Shown piece by piece: positions 37,076 through 51,718 of a stretch of 64,000 nucleotides of DNA (its first letter is position 1; every line of letters starts with the position of its first letter). Location: NCBI GenBank assembly GCA_019115485.1, contig DXDM01000036.1, forward strand, positions 62,001-126,000, in the 5' to 3' direction. The notes beneath the pieces were generated by a model. That model did not search any database. It was not told the origin of the DNA and saw only the letters and a program-made list of their open reading frames with translations. This DNA is from Candidatus Barnesiella excrementavium. GTDB lineage: Bacteria; Bacteroidota; Bacteroidia; Bacteroidales; Barnesiellaceae. The translations under genes were made by a program, and so were the position numbers.

Positions 37076-40000
37076 ATGTCTTCTACAATAGGTAAACCAC
37101 GCGTAAATTTCGCTTCAATCAAAAATCCGTTGCCTTATCCGGATTTTCTTGAAGTTCAGTTGAAGTCGTTTCAAGACTTTTTGCAACTTGACACTCCGCC
37201 TGAAAAGAGAAAAAACGAAGGTCTTTTCAAGGTATTTGCCGAGAATTTCCCCATTGCTGATACGCGCAACAATTTTGTCCTCGAATTCCTGGACTACTAT
37301 ATCGACCCGCCCAGATACACGATTGAGGAGTGTTTGGAGAGAGGGTTGACATATAGCGTACCCTTAAAGGCCAAGCTGAAACTTTATTGTACCGACCCCG
37401 ATCACGAGGATTTCGCTACGGTAATCCAAGACGTTTATTTGGGCCCGATTCCCTACATGACGGCCAAAGGTACCTTTGTCATCAACGGTGCCGAGCGGGT
37501 AGTGGTATCGCAGCTGCACCGTTCGCCGGGTGTCTTCTTCGGGCAGAGTACGCATGCCAACGGAACGAAACTCTATTCGGCTCGTATCATTCCGTTCCGC
37601 GGTTCGTGGATTGAGTTTGCTACCGACATCAACAACGTAATGTATGCCTATATCGACCGGAAGAAGAAATTGCCCGTGACCACGTTGTTGCGTGCCATTG
37701 GGTTCGAGACCGATAAGGATATTCTCGAAATCTTCGGTTTGGCAGAAGACCTCAAAGTATCCAAGACCAACCTGAAAAAAGCCATCGGTCGTCGTCTGGC
37801 CGGTAATGTGGTGAAGTCGTGGGTAGAAGATTTTGTCGATGAAGATACGGGCGAGGTTGTTTCCATCGAACGTACCGAAATCGTCATTCCCCGTGAAACC
37901 GTCCTGGAAGAGTCGTACATCGCCGACATTCTCGAATCGGGTGTTCAGAATATCCTCCTGCACAAGGAAGGCGGGAATACTTCGGACTATTCGATTATCT
38001 TCAACACCCTCCAAAAAGATTCCAGCAACTCGGAGAAGGAGGCTGTGCTCTATATCTATCGCCAGTTGCGTAACGCCGAGCCGGCCGACGAAGCCAGCGC
38101 GCGCGAGGTCATTACCAACCTCTTCTTCTCGGAGAAACGTTACGACTTGGGTGAAGTAGGACGTTACAGAATAAACAAGAAATTAAACCTCTCCACCTCG
38201 CCCGACGTGAAGGTGCTCACCAAGGAGGACATCATCGAGATTATCAAATATCTCATCGAACTGATCAACTCCAAGACCGATGTCGATGATATCGACCACT
38301 TGAGCAACCGTCGTGTGCGCACCGTAGGAGAGCAATTATACAATCAGTTCGGCGTAGGGTTGGCCCGTATGGCCCGCACCATTCGCGAGCGTATGAACGT
38401 GCGCGACAACGAGGTGTTTACCCCTATCGACCTGATTAACGCCAAGACGATATCGTCGGTCATCAACACCTTCTTCGGTACCAATGCTCTGTCGCAGTTC
38501 ATGGACCAGACCAACCCGTTGGCCGAGATTACCCACAAGCGCCGTATGTCGGCCCTGGGTCCCGGCGGTCTGTCGCGTGAGCGTGCCGGTTTCGAGGTGC
38601 GCGACGTGCACTACACCCACTACGGCCGTCTGTGTCCTATCGAGACGCCCGAGGGTCCTAACATCGGTCTGATTTCGTCCTTGTGCGTATATGCCAAGAT
38701 TAATGATTTAGGTTTCATCGAAACTCCGTACCGCAAGGTAAAAGACGGAAAAGTAGACCTGTCGCCCGAAGGCGTTGTCTACCTGACGGCCGAGGTTGAA
38801 GAGGGTCAGATTATCGCTCAGGGTAATGCCCCGCTCAACGACGACGGTACCTTTATCCGCAACAAGGTAAAAGCCCGTTTGGATGCCGACTTCCCCATCG
38901 TTTCGCCCGACCAGGTGAACCTGATGGACGTGTCGCCTACGCAAATCGCCTCGATTGCCGCATCGCTCATTCCCTTCCTCGAACACGACGATGCCAACCG
39001 TGCGTTGATGGGATCGAACATGATGCGCCAGGCCGTACCTCTGTTGCGCCCCGAGGCTCCTATTGTAGGAACCGGTATCGAGGGTCAGTTGATACGCGAC
39101 TCGCGTACCCAGATTATGGCCGAAGGTGCAGGTGTTGTCGAGTTTGTCGACGCCACCGTAATCCGTATCCGCTACGACCGCACCGAGGACGAAGAGTTCG
39201 TAAGTTTCGAAGATGCCGTTAAAGAGTATAAGCTTCCGAAATTCCGCAAGACCAACCAAAGCACCACAATCGACCTGCGTCCTATCTGCCACAAGGGCGA
39301 CCGTGTGAAAGCCGGCGACATTCTCACCGAAGGTTATTCGACCGAGAACGGCGAGTTGGCTTTGGGCCGCAACCTCAAAGTGGCCTTCATGCCTTGGAAG
39401 GGTTACAACTACGAGGACGCCATCGTGCTGAACGAACGTATGGTTCGTGAGGATATCCTCACCTCGGTTCATGTCGACGAGTATTCGCTCGAAGTACGTG
39501 AGACCAAGCGCGGTATGGAAGAGCTCACCTCCGATATTCCCAACGTGAGCGAAGATGCCACCAAGGACCTCGACGAACGTGGTATTATCCGCGTGGGTGC
39601 GCAGGTGAACCCCGGTGACATCATGATTGGTAAGATTACCCCCAAAGGCGAGTCGGATCCTTCGCCCGAAGAGAAGCTGTTGCGCGCCATCTTTGGCGAC
39701 AAGGCCGGCGATGTGAAAGATGCTTCGTTGAAAGCTACCCCCTCGCTGAAAGGTGTTGTAATCGGTACCAACCTCTTCTCGCGTGCCATCAAGAAGAAAA
39801 AATCGAAACTGAGCGATAAAGCCATTCTGCCCAAACTCGACGAAGAGTATGAAGAGAAGATGAACGGCTTGAAAGCCATTCTCATCGACAAGTTGCTCGT
39901 CCTCACTCAGGGCAAGGTTTCGCAAGGTGTGAAAGATTTCATGGGTACCGACATCGTTCCCAAGGGAACCAAGTTTACCCAGGCCGCTCTTAATAAAATC

Positions 40001-40888
40001 GACTATACTACCGTACAGGTGAGCAAATGGACGACCGATGCCGCCAAGAACGAGTTGATTCGCGCCACCATCATCAACTATTTGAAGAAATACAAAGAGT
40101 ATGATGCCGAGTTGCGCCGCAAGAAATTCGATATCTCGATCGGTGACGAACTCCCCTCGGGTATCGTGCAAATGGCCAAGGTCTACATTGCCAAGAAACG
40201 TAAAATCAGCGTGGGTGACAAGATGGCCGGTCGTCACGGTAACAAAGGTATCGTGTCGCGTATCGTCCGTCAGGAAGACATGCCGTTCCTGGCCGACGGA
40301 ACCCCTGTCGATATCGTGTTGAACCCGCTGGGTGTGCCTTCGCGTATGAACCTGGGGCAGATTTTTGAAACCGTTCTGGGTTGGGCCGGAGCCGAGCTGG
40401 GCGAGAAGTTTGCTACGCCTATCTTCGACGGTGCCAGCCTCGACGACCTCAATGCCTGGACCGACAAGGCCGGTCTGCCTCGCTACGGTAAGACCTACCT
40501 CTACGACGGTGGTACCGGCGAGCGTTTCGACCAACCCGCCACGGTAGGTGTCATCTACATGTTGAAACTGGGTCACATGGTTGAAGACAAGATGCATGCC
40601 CGTTCTATCGGTCCGTACTCACTCATTACGCAACAGCCGTTGGGTGGTAAAGCTCAGTTCGGTGGTCAGCGTTTCGGAGAGATGGAGGTTTGGGCACTCG
40701 AAGCCTTCGGTGCTGCTCACGTGCTGCAAGAGATTCTGACCATCAAGTCGGACGACGTCGTAGGCCGTTCCAAAGCCTACGAGGCCATTGTCAAGGGCGA
40801 GCCCATGCCTACACCCGGTATCCCCGAGTCTTTGAACGTGCTCCTGCACGAGTTGAGAGGTCTCGGTCTTAGCGTCAACTTAGAGTAA
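37076..40888 (+). CDS. rpoB: RNA polymerase subunit beta
   Basis: 1270 aa; '[39 protein letters not shown]'. Confidence 0.99.
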   Translation: MSSTIGKPRVNFASIKNPLPYPDFLEVQLKSFQDFLQLDTPPEKRKNEGLFKVFAENFPIADTRNNFVLEFLDYYIDPPRYTIEECLERGLTYSVPLKAKLKLYCTDPDHEDFATVIQDVYLGPIPYMTAKGTFVINGAERVVVSQLHRSPGVFFGQSTHANGTKLYSARIIPFRGSWIEFATDINNVMYAYIDRKKKLPVTTLLRAIGFETDKDILEIFGLAEDLKVSKTNLKKAIGRRLAGNVVKSWVEDFVDEDTGEVVSIERTEIVIPRETVLEESYIADILESGVQNILLHKEGGNTSDYSIIFNTLQKDSSNSEKEAVLYIYRQLRNAEPADEASAREVITNLFFSEKRYDLGEVGRYRINKKLNLSTSPDVKVLTKEDIIEIIKYLIELINSKTDVDDIDHLSNRRVRTVGEQLYNQFGVGLARMARTIRERMNVRDNEVFTPIDLINAKTISSVINTFFGTNALSQFMDQTNPLAEITHKRRMSALGPGGLSRERAGFEVRDVHYTHYGRLCPIETPEGPNIGLISSLCVYAKINDLGFIETPYRKVKDGKVDLSPEGVVYLTAEVEEGQIIAQGNAPLNDDGTFIRNKVKARLDADFPIVSPDQVNLMDVSPTQIASIAASLIPFLEHDDANRALMGSNMMRQAVPLLRPEAPIVGTGIEGQLIRDSRTQIMAEGAGVVEFVDATVIRIRYDRTEDEEFVSFEDAVKEYKLPKFRKTNQSTTIDLRPICHKGDRVKAGDILTEGYSTENGELALGRNLKVAFMPWKGYNYEDAIVLNERMVREDILTSVHVDEYSLEVRETKRGMEELTSDIPNVSEDATKDLDERGIIRVGAQVNPGDIMIGKITPKGESDPSPEEKLLRAIFGDKAGDVKDASLKATPSLKGVVIGTNLFSRAIKKKKSKLSDKAILPKLDEEYEEKMNGLKAILIDKLLVLTQGKVSQGVKDFMGTDIVPKGTKFTQAALNKIDYTTVQVSKWTTDAAKNELIRATIINYLKKYKEYDAELRRKKFDISIGDELPSGIVQMAKVYIAKKRKISVGDKMAGRHGNKGIVSRIVRQEDMPFLADGTPVDIVLNPLGVPSRMNLGQIFETVLGWAGAELGEKFATPIFDGASLDDLNAWTDKAGLPRYGKTYLYDGGTGERFDQPATVGVIYMLKLGHMVEDKMHARSIGPYSLITQQPLGGKAQFGGQRFGEMEVWALEAFGAAHVLQEILTIKSDDVVGRSKAYEAIVKGEPMPTPGIPESLNVLLHELRGLGLSVNLE

Positions 40889-40960
40889 AATAAAATCCAA
40901 ACGGTCGGGCCGTCGCCTTGTGCGACGGCCGGCCAATAACTCTTTATACATTAAACATTT

Positions 40961-45235
<4,275 letters not shown>

Positions 45236-45260
45236 TAGAGCGTTAAATCAATGTTATATG

Positions 45261-45294
45261 AAAAGAGCAACCTGTACGGGTTGCTCTTTTTTTA
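45261..45294 (+). terminator. Intrinsic terminator after rpoC
   Basis: AAAAGAGCAACC-tgtac-GGGTTGCTCTTTTTTT. Confidence 0.93.
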
Positions 45295-45507
45295 TCTGCT
45301 TTTCTGTCGCTTGTTTGCGGGGCGGAAATCTCAGAAAGTCGGTGAGCATGGAGCTCATGCCATCGATGTGGATAGCGGCAGGATACGAGATAATGGGGGA
45401 TAGACCGATGCAATAGACCGATGCGTAACGGTCCCACGTGCATTCCAAGGCAAGCAGGCGGGGTGTTGTTGTATTATCGATTGATGTAGTAAGGTAGGGG
45501 TGTATCG

Positions 45508-46167
45508 TTATCGGTCGCCCAACGTGTGGTCGATATAGAGGTTGCGGTTCGACAGGGTGATGAAGGGCTCTATCTCGTGCGATACCATCATGATGGTCGT
45601 ACCCCGGCTCGACAGTTCGCGAAGAATCTCGACCATGCGCCCTTCGAATTGGCGGTCGATATACGAAGAGGGCTCGTCCAGAATAAGCATCTCGGGGTGT
45701 GAGATGAGCGCCCGGCCGAAGAGGGTCCGTTGCAGCTGTCCGCCCGAGAGTACCCCGATAGGTTTCTCGCGCAGCGACGTGATGCCCATGAGGTCGAGCA
45801 TGTAGTCTATTTCGCGTTTCAGCACCGATTGGGGGCGTTTGGCGCTTTTGCCCATGAGACCCGATGCCACCACCTCTTCCACGGTGATGGGGAATTTGCT
45901 GTCGATGCTGTTCTTTTGGGGCAGGTATCCGATGTCGAGCGAGGAGACCTGTTCGCCCTTCTCGAAAAAGTAGATGTTGCCCCGCGTGGGTTTTTGCAGC
46001 CCCAGTATGGTGCGCAGCAGCGAGGTCTTACCCCCGCCGTTTGGACCCGATACCAGAAGAAAATCACCCTCGAAGATATCCAGGTTGATATCTTCGAGTA
46101 CACTCTTGTCGGTGTACGAGAGCCACAGGTTCTCGATGGATATGATTTTATTTTCCTGCGATGGCAT
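45508..46167 (-). CDS. Metal (zinc/manganese type) ABC transporter ATP-binding protein
   Basis: Walker A 'GPNGGGKTSLLR', signature 'LSGGQLQR', Walker B 'MLILDEPSS'. Confidence 0.93.
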   Translation of the reverse strand: MPSQENKIISIENLWLSYTDKSVLEDINLDIFEGDFLLVSGPNGGGKTSLLRTILGLQKPTRGNIYFFEKGEQVSSLDIGYLPQKNSIDSKFPITVEEVVASGLMGKSAKRPQSVLKREIDYMLDLMGITSLREKPIGVLSGGQLQRTLFGRALISHPEMLILDEPSSYIDRQFEGRMVEILRELSSRGTTIMMVSHEIEPFITLSNRNLYIDHTLGDR

Positions 46168-47023
46168 CGGCTATGTGTAAAAGTTCTTCGCTCCAATTGT
46201 AACTGAGCGGGTTGATGGGAACTACTTTGGCGCCGATTTCCTGGGCGAAGGATTCGGCCTGTTTGGCATCAAATTCCTGTTGGATAAAGATAACCTTCAC
46301 GTTTTTCTCCTTAGCCACATCGACCGCCTTTTTCAAATAAAATACCGAAGGCTCTTTCCCGTTGTATTCAAGACTGAGTTGGTGCAGATGGTAGTCCTTG
46401 GCCAAATAGCTGAGCGAGGGGTGGTAGATGGCAAACATGGTACCGCGTACCGGTGTGAGGCGTTGCGTGACAATCGAGTCGACCCGGTTTATCTCGGCAA
46501 GCAGGTTTTCATAATTCTCACGGTATACCTTCTCGCCATTGGGGTCGAGGCTTACAAATGCATCATACATGTTTTTAGCGATGATGCGTGCGTTTTTGGG
46601 CGAACTCCACGTGTGGGGGTCGGCGTCGAAATGGTGATGGTTGTCGCCTTCGTTGTGTTCGTGAGTCCCGGTGAGCAGGTCGATACCCTCCGAGTTGTCA
46701 AATATCTTCATCGTTGGGTTGTTCTGTTCCAGTTTGTCCATCCACGCCAGTTCAAATCCGATGTGGCCTATCTTGAAATAGGCTACGCTCTTGCCCACAT
46801 GAACCAGATGCGACGGCGAGGGGTCGTAGGCCTCGGGGTTGCTGCCCGGCGGTACGATACAGTTGATGCTGAAGCGGTCGCCGGCGATTTTCTCGGCAAA
46901 GTACTTCTGTGGTTGTACGGTTACGGTAACAATCTTTTGTTCCTTATCTCCGGTCGCACACGATACGGTTATGACAGTGAGCAGTATATATGTGCAATAT
47001 TTTAGAAAAGAATGCTTTTTCAT
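46148..47023 (-). CDS. Zinc ABC transporter substrate-binding lipoprotein (ZnuA-like)
   Basis: Start MKKHSFLKYC; lipobox VSC; His-rich 'GTHEHNEGDNHHHFDADPHTWSSP'. Confidence 0.93.
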   Translation of the reverse strand: MKKHSFLKYCTYILLTVITVSCATGDKEQKIVTVTVQPQKYFAEKIAGDRFSINCIVPPGSNPEAYDPSPSHLVHVGKSVAYFKIGHIGFELAWMDKLEQNNPTMKIFDNSEGIDLLTGTHEHNEGDNHHHFDADPHTWSSPKNARIIAKNMYDAFVSLDPNGEKVYRENYENLLAEINRVDSIVTQRLTPVRGTMFAIYHPSLSYLAKDYHLHQLSLEYNGKEPSVFYLKKAVDVAKEKNVKVIFIQQEFDAKQAESFAQEIGAKVVPINPLSYNWSEELLHIADAIAGK

Positions 47024-47182
47024 AATAAAACGGTTTGCCTCACGGCATATTTTTGTACAAAAATAGTATAATAACATTAAGAATCCTTCTATTTGTCTCG
47101 ATTTAATATGTTAAACCGGGCATTTAACATTTGTCCGATAAAGGTTTTCCTCCTGGGGTGGCTTGTCTTTGAAAGCCCGATT

Positions 47183-47716
47183 TTATTCCACGCCATAGAC
47201 CCGGTTGTGAATGCGGGTCACTACCAGTTCGAACGTCTGGTCGAGGTCGATGGCTCCGTATGACATGAGTCGCAGTTCGAGCGGTTGCCGGTCGGCCGAG
47301 TAGGGCGGTTGGGTATAGGGCCGGGACGACAGGACAAAGCCCAGTCGCTGATAGAAGCGTATGCGCCGTCGGCTCAGTTCATCGTCGGGCTTTTCCACTT
47401 CCAGAACGGCCGGTTTCCCAAGCAGGTGCAGCAGACTGGTCATGGCGGTAGCTCCGTATCCGGCACCCCGGCAGCAGCTGTCGATGGCGAAGTGCTCCAT
47501 GTAGGTAAAGTCGCTCCATGGCCAGTAGGAGATAAAGCCCACCGGGGTATCTTCGTCACACAGCAGAGCTATGGCAAAGTCGTCGTTTTCGCGGAGCAGT
47601 CGCACGACTTCATCGAAATCCCGGCGTTCGTCCACGGGGAACGATTCGGTATAAACCCGTTCGATAAAATCGAGGGCCTGCTCGTTATCGGGATAGACAG
47701 GTGAAATTCGTATCAT
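47183..47716 (-). CDS. GNAT family N-acetyltransferase
   Basis: 'YMEHFAIDSCCRGAGYGATAMTSLL' acetyl-CoA binding motif. Confidence 0.88.
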   Translation of the reverse strand: MIRISPVYPDNEQALDFIERVYTESFPVDERRDFDEVVRLLRENDDFAIALLCDEDTPVGFISYWPWSDFTYMEHFAIDSCCRGAGYGATAMTSLLHLLGKPAVLEVEKPDDELSRRRIRFYQRLGFVLSSRPYTQPPYSADRQPLELRLMSYGAIDLDQTFELVVTRIHNRVYGVE

Positions 47717-47983
47717 ATGGGAATGGATTAAACCGATACAAATATAATAGATTTAAATAAATCTTTAAAAAATGTAGCGGTAAAGTTCTATTCAAGTCCC
47801 ATAAACAAGGGTTAGAACCGTTATGTAAAAATGAAAATCAATTGGCAAATTTCTACCTATATATCCTTTTGAGTGGGCAATGTATCCTGCTGTCAAGGAT
47901 ATTGCCTTACGAATTGTAACTTATAAAGCGAAAACGAGAAGATGCGATTTTTTAGTACTTATTTATATCCTGTAAATTTAATA

Positions 47984-48023
47984 TGATAAATAAGTGAAAT
48001 ATATAAATTTATCACTATCTTTG
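47984..48023 (+). promoter_or_regulatory. Putative promoter with overlapping inverted repeat upstream of the Lrp-type regulator
   Basis: TGATAAAT (47984-47991) and ATTTATCA (48007-48014) next to TATCTTTG (48016-48023). Confidence 0.5.
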
Positions 48024-48064
48024 TAATCTATATGATAAAACAGTTGTAAAAATCGAAAAAACAC

Positions 48065-48541
48065 ATGGGACATCATCAATTAGACGAACTGGATTATAAG
48101 ATTCTGAAACTGATAGCTGCAAATGCGCGCATACCTTTCCTCGAAGTGGCACGGGAGTGCAATGTGTCGGGAGCTGCTATTCATCAACGTGTGCAAAAGT
48201 TGACCAATTTGGGTATTCTCAAAGGGTCGGAGTTTATCATGGACTCCAACAAGATAGGTTTTGAAACCTGCGCCTATATGGGTTTCTACCTGAAAAACCC
48301 GGGCGATTTCTCGCATGTGGTCGAGGAGCTTCGCAAAATTCCCGAGGTGGTCGAGTGTCATTTTACGACGGGGCAGTACGATATGTTTATCAAACTGTTT
48401 GCCCGCAACAATCAGCACCTGCTCGAAATTATTCACACCAAGTTGCAGCCGATAGGGTTGTCGCGCACCGAAACGCTCATCTCCTTCCGCGAGATTTTCA
48501 GACGCCAGCTCCCTATCGAAGAGGTGGAGAATATGGACTAA
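48065..48541 (+). CDS. Lrp/AsnC family transcriptional regulator
   Basis: 'LDELDYKILKLIAANARIPFLEVARECNVSGAAIHQRVQKL' HTH and RAM-like C-terminus. Confidence 0.95.
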   Translation: MGHHQLDELDYKILKLIAANARIPFLEVARECNVSGAAIHQRVQKLTNLGILKGSEFIMDSNKIGFETCAYMGFYLKNPGDFSHVVEELRKIPEVVECHFTTGQYDMFIKLFARNNQHLLEIIHTKLQPIGLSRTETLISFREIFRRQLPIEEVENMD

Positions 48542-48572
48542 AAGATACAGTAGGATTGGAAACGAAAAAGTC

Positions 48573-48619
48573 TCCCGGCTTGAATCTCCCTTTGAGGAGA
48601 TGGAGAGCCGGGTTTTAAT
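48573..48619 (+). terminator. Intrinsic terminator after the Lrp-type gene
   Basis: CCCGGCT ... AGCCGGG-TTTT with inner ATCTCC/GGAGAT stem. Confidence 0.75.
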
Positions 48620-48628
48620 TTTTTAGCG

Positions 48629-49435
48629 ATGGATAATAAACCGGATCAAACGACTCAAATGCTCGACTTTGCCCGGGCATGCGCCCGTGAGGCAGGTCGG
48701 ATACAGCTCTCCTATTTTCGGGGAACACACCTCAATGTCGAGACCAAATTCAACCTGCACGATGTGGTCACTGTGGCCGACAAGGAGAGCGAGCGCTATA
48801 TCGTGGGCGCGATTGCCAAAGCCTACCCCGACCATGCCGTGTTGGGCGAGGAGAGCGGCATGCATGCGGGACACAGCGACTACCGTTGGGTAATAGACCC
48901 GCTCGACGGGACGACCAATTACAGCCAGGGCTTGCCCGTCTTTTCGGTCTCCATTGCCTTGCAATACCGGGGCGAGACGCTACTGGGCGTGGTCTATGCC
49001 CCCTATCTCGACGAGTTGTATGAAGCCTGTCGGGGGCGGGGAGCCCGGTTGAACGGCCGTCCCATACGGGTGTCGGACAAGAACGATACCCAGCGTTCGG
49101 TAGTGGCCACGGGATTCCCCATCGACAAAGACCGCAATCCCGACAACAACCTCGACAACCTGTCGCGTGTACTGCCGAGGGTGCGGGGTGTGCGTCGCAT
49201 GGGGTCGGCAGCCTACGACCTGTGTTGTGTGGCGGCCGGTTTCCTTGATGGCTATTGGGAACTCAATCTGCACGAATGGGACGTCTGTGCCGGCATGCTC
49301 ATCGTGACCGAAGCCGGTGGAGAGGTGCGCGCATTTCGCACCGACCGAAACATCTCTATCGTAGCTGGTAACCCGTCCATGGTGGCTCAACTGTCGGCCT
49401 GTCTCTCCGACAAGCCGTGGAATGGCACCTTGTAG
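48629..49435 (+). CDS. Inositol monophosphatase family protein
   Basis: 'VLGEESG', 'WVIDPLDGTTNYSQGLPVFSVSIAL', 'WELNLHEWDVCAGMLIVTEAGG'. Confidence 0.95.
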   Translation: MDNKPDQTTQMLDFARACAREAGRIQLSYFRGTHLNVETKFNLHDVVTVADKESERYIVGAIAKAYPDHAVLGEESGMHAGHSDYRWVIDPLDGTTNYSQGLPVFSVSIALQYRGETLLGVVYAPYLDELYEACRGRGARLNGRPIRVSDKNDTQRSVVATGFPIDKDRNPDNNLDNLSRVLPRVRGVRRMGSAAYDLCCVAAGFLDGYWELNLHEWDVCAGMLIVTEAGGEVRAFRTDRNISIVAGNPSMVAQLSACLSDKPWNGTL

Positions 49436-49606
49436 TCTCGAACGATGTTTTTTTTCGGGGTATGAGATTCTATCTTGTTGCGATTTTTGTACCTTTGCCG
49501 GATATAAAACCGGCATGGGATTCGGGCGATGGATTTTCGCAGGTCCCCACAACGGCCAATGATTGAAGGTAAAAAAGAGAATAGTGAAAGATAAATTTTA
49601 GGATAT

Positions 49607-50668
49607 ATGAAAAAAGAAGTTGTAGTAAGTGGCATACGCTCCACGGGAAATTTACATTTGGGAAATTATTACGGTGCATTGCGCAATTTTGTGAAGATGC
49701 AGGAAGAGGATAAATACAACAGCTATTTTTTCATTGCCGACCTGCACGCCCTCACGACGCACCCCGACCCCAAGATGCTGCACGAGAATGTGCGCGATAT
49801 TCTTTGTGAATATCTGGCCGCCGGGCTCGACCCCGAAAAGTCGACCCTGTTTGTGCAGAGCGATGTACCCGAGATTTCGGAGATGTATCTGCTGATGAAT
49901 ATGCACGTCGGTATCGGCGAACTGATGCGTACCGCTTCGTTCAAGGACAAGGCACGTAAACAGTTGGGTATCAAAACCGACAACGACGGCGACATTGAAC
50001 ACGAGATTATCGGTAACAATACCAACAAACGGGTGAATGCCGGTTTGCTCACATACCCCACGTTGATGGCGGTCGATATCCTTATCCAGCACGGTAACTA
50101 TGTGCCGGTGGGGAAGGACCAGGAACAACACTTGGAACTGACTCGCCGCTTTGCCCGTCGTTTCAACTCGACCTACGGTGTGGAGTATTTTGAAGAACCT
50201 CAAAATTTCAACTTTGGTAGCGAACCCATCAAGATTCCCGGCCTCGACGGCTCGGGCAAGATGGGCAAGTCGGAGGGTAACTGCGTCTACCTCATTGACG
50301 ACGAGAAGACCTTGCGCAAGAAAATCATGCGGGCTGTGACCGACGAGGGGCCCAAAGTTCCCAACTCGCCCAAGGCCGAGTCGGTGGAGAACCTCTTCAC
50401 GTTGCTTCGTGTCGTCTCTTCGCCCGATACGGTAGCCTATTTCGAAGAGAAGTACAACACCTGCGAAATCCGTTATGGCGACTTGAAGAAACAGTTGGCC
50501 GACGATATACTCAAAGTGACACTGCCCATTCGGGAGCGCTTCTTCGAGATACAGAACGACGAGGCCTACCTGGCTCGTGTCGTGAAGATGGGTGCCGAGA
50601 AGGCTCGTGAGACGGCCTCGAAGACCCTGCGCGACGTGCGCGAAATCATGGGATTCAAACCTTTCTAA
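49607..50668 (+). CDS. trpS: Tryptophan--tRNA ligase
   Basis: 'GIRSTGNLHLGNYYGAL' (HIGH-like) and 'GKMGKSEGN' (KMSKS). Confidence 0.97.
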   Translation: MKKEVVVSGIRSTGNLHLGNYYGALRNFVKMQEEDKYNSYFFIADLHALTTHPDPKMLHENVRDILCEYLAAGLDPEKSTLFVQSDVPEISEMYLLMNMHVGIGELMRTASFKDKARKQLGIKTDNDGDIEHEIIGNNTNKRVNAGLLTYPTLMAVDILIQHGNYVPVGKDQEQHLELTRRFARRFNSTYGVEYFEEPQNFNFGSEPIKIPGLDGSGKMGKSEGNCVYLIDDEKTLRKKIMRAVTDEGPKVPNSPKAESVENLFTLLRVVSSPDTVAYFEEKYNTCEIRYGDLKKQLADDILKVTLPIRERFFEIQNDEAYLARVVKMGAEKARETASKTLRDVREIMGFKPF

Positions 50669-50681
50669 AACCAGTGCGACC

Positions 50682-51632
50682 ATGGAGCCCCACCATCACC
50701 ACCACGTACACCCGACGCCCGATTTGCAGAAACTCAACCGGTCGTTCATCATCGGTATCGTACTGAATATTGTCTTTGTGCTGGCCGAGGCCGGTGCCGG
50801 ATTCTATTACGATTCATTGGCCCTGCTCTCCGATGCCGGGCACAACCTGAGCGATGTGGTGAGCCTGGTGCTGGCTCTTTTCGCCCTGCGGCTTTCGTTG
50901 GCGAAACCCTCGTTGCAATATACCTATGGCTACAAGAAGAGTACCGTGCTGGTGTCGCTGCTCAATGCGGCTATCCTCTTTGTGGCGGTAGCCGTGATAC
51001 TCTACGAGAGTATCGACAAGTTGCGCAATCCCGCCCCGCTTGATGGTGGAGCCATTGCCTGGGTGGCCGCGATAGGTATCGTGGTGAATGCCTTTACCGC
51101 CTACCTTTTCTTTGCCGACAAGTCGAAAGACCTGAATGTCAAAGGGGCCTATCTGCACATGGCCGCCGATACGCTGGTGTCGGTGGGTGTGTTGATTTCG
51201 GGTGTCGTGATTAAGTTCACGGGTTGGGATATCATCGACCCCATTATCGGTATCGGGGTGGGATTGGTTATTCTCTACTCCACGTGGCATCTGTTGCAGG
51301 AGAGTCTGCGGCTGGCCCTCGACGGGGTGCCCGAGAATATCGATGTGCAGAAGGTCGAGCAGGTACTCTCGTCCGACCCTGATGTCATCAACGTGCATCA
51401 CCTGCATATCTGGGCCATCAGTACCACGCAGACGGCCTTGACGGCTCACGTGGTCGTGCGCGACATCTTGCGCATGCACGAGGTGAAGCACCGGTTGAAA
51501 CAGGCTTTGCGCGAATTGGGTATCGACCATGCTACCTTTGAGCTCGAAGTGAAAGAGGAGCATTGCGACGGCCATTGCGATTGTTGCGACGAGCACACCG
51601 ATTGCGACGAAGATACGCAACCCTATTTGTAA
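50682..51632 (+). CDS. Cation diffusion facilitator (CDF) transporter
   Basis: 'DSLALLSDAGHNLSDVVSLVLAL' and 'HMAADTLVSVGVLISGVV'; His-rich N-terminus and Cys/His-rich C-terminus. Confidence 0.95.
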   Translation: MEPHHHHHVHPTPDLQKLNRSFIIGIVLNIVFVLAEAGAGFYYDSLALLSDAGHNLSDVVSLVLALFALRLSLAKPSLQYTYGYKKSTVLVSLLNAAILFVAVAVILYESIDKLRNPAPLDGGAIAWVAAIGIVVNAFTAYLFFADKSKDLNVKGAYLHMAADTLVSVGVLISGVVIKFTGWDIIDPIIGIGVGLVILYSTWHLLQESLRLALDGVPENIDVQKVEQVLSSDPDVINVHHLHIWAISTTQTALTAHVVVRDILRMHEVKHRLKQALRELGIDHATFELEVKEEHCDGHCDCCDEHTDCDEDTQPYL

Positions 51633-51663
51633 AAGAGATCGTATAAAATAGAAAAATTCCGGG

Positions 51664-51709
51664 TCGGGAGAAGAACGGGCGGATAGCCTCTTTTCTCCCG
51701 ATTTTTTTG
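51664..51709. terminator. Intrinsic terminator between convergent CDF and dprA genes
   Basis: TCGGGAGAAG ... TTTTCTCCCGA-TTTTTTT. Confidence 0.8.
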
Positions 51710-51718
51710 TGGGGGTGG

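Noticed and set aside
38708-40597. 629-aa minus-strand ORF opposite rpoB
   Set aside because: Antisense artefact of a highly conserved, biased gene.
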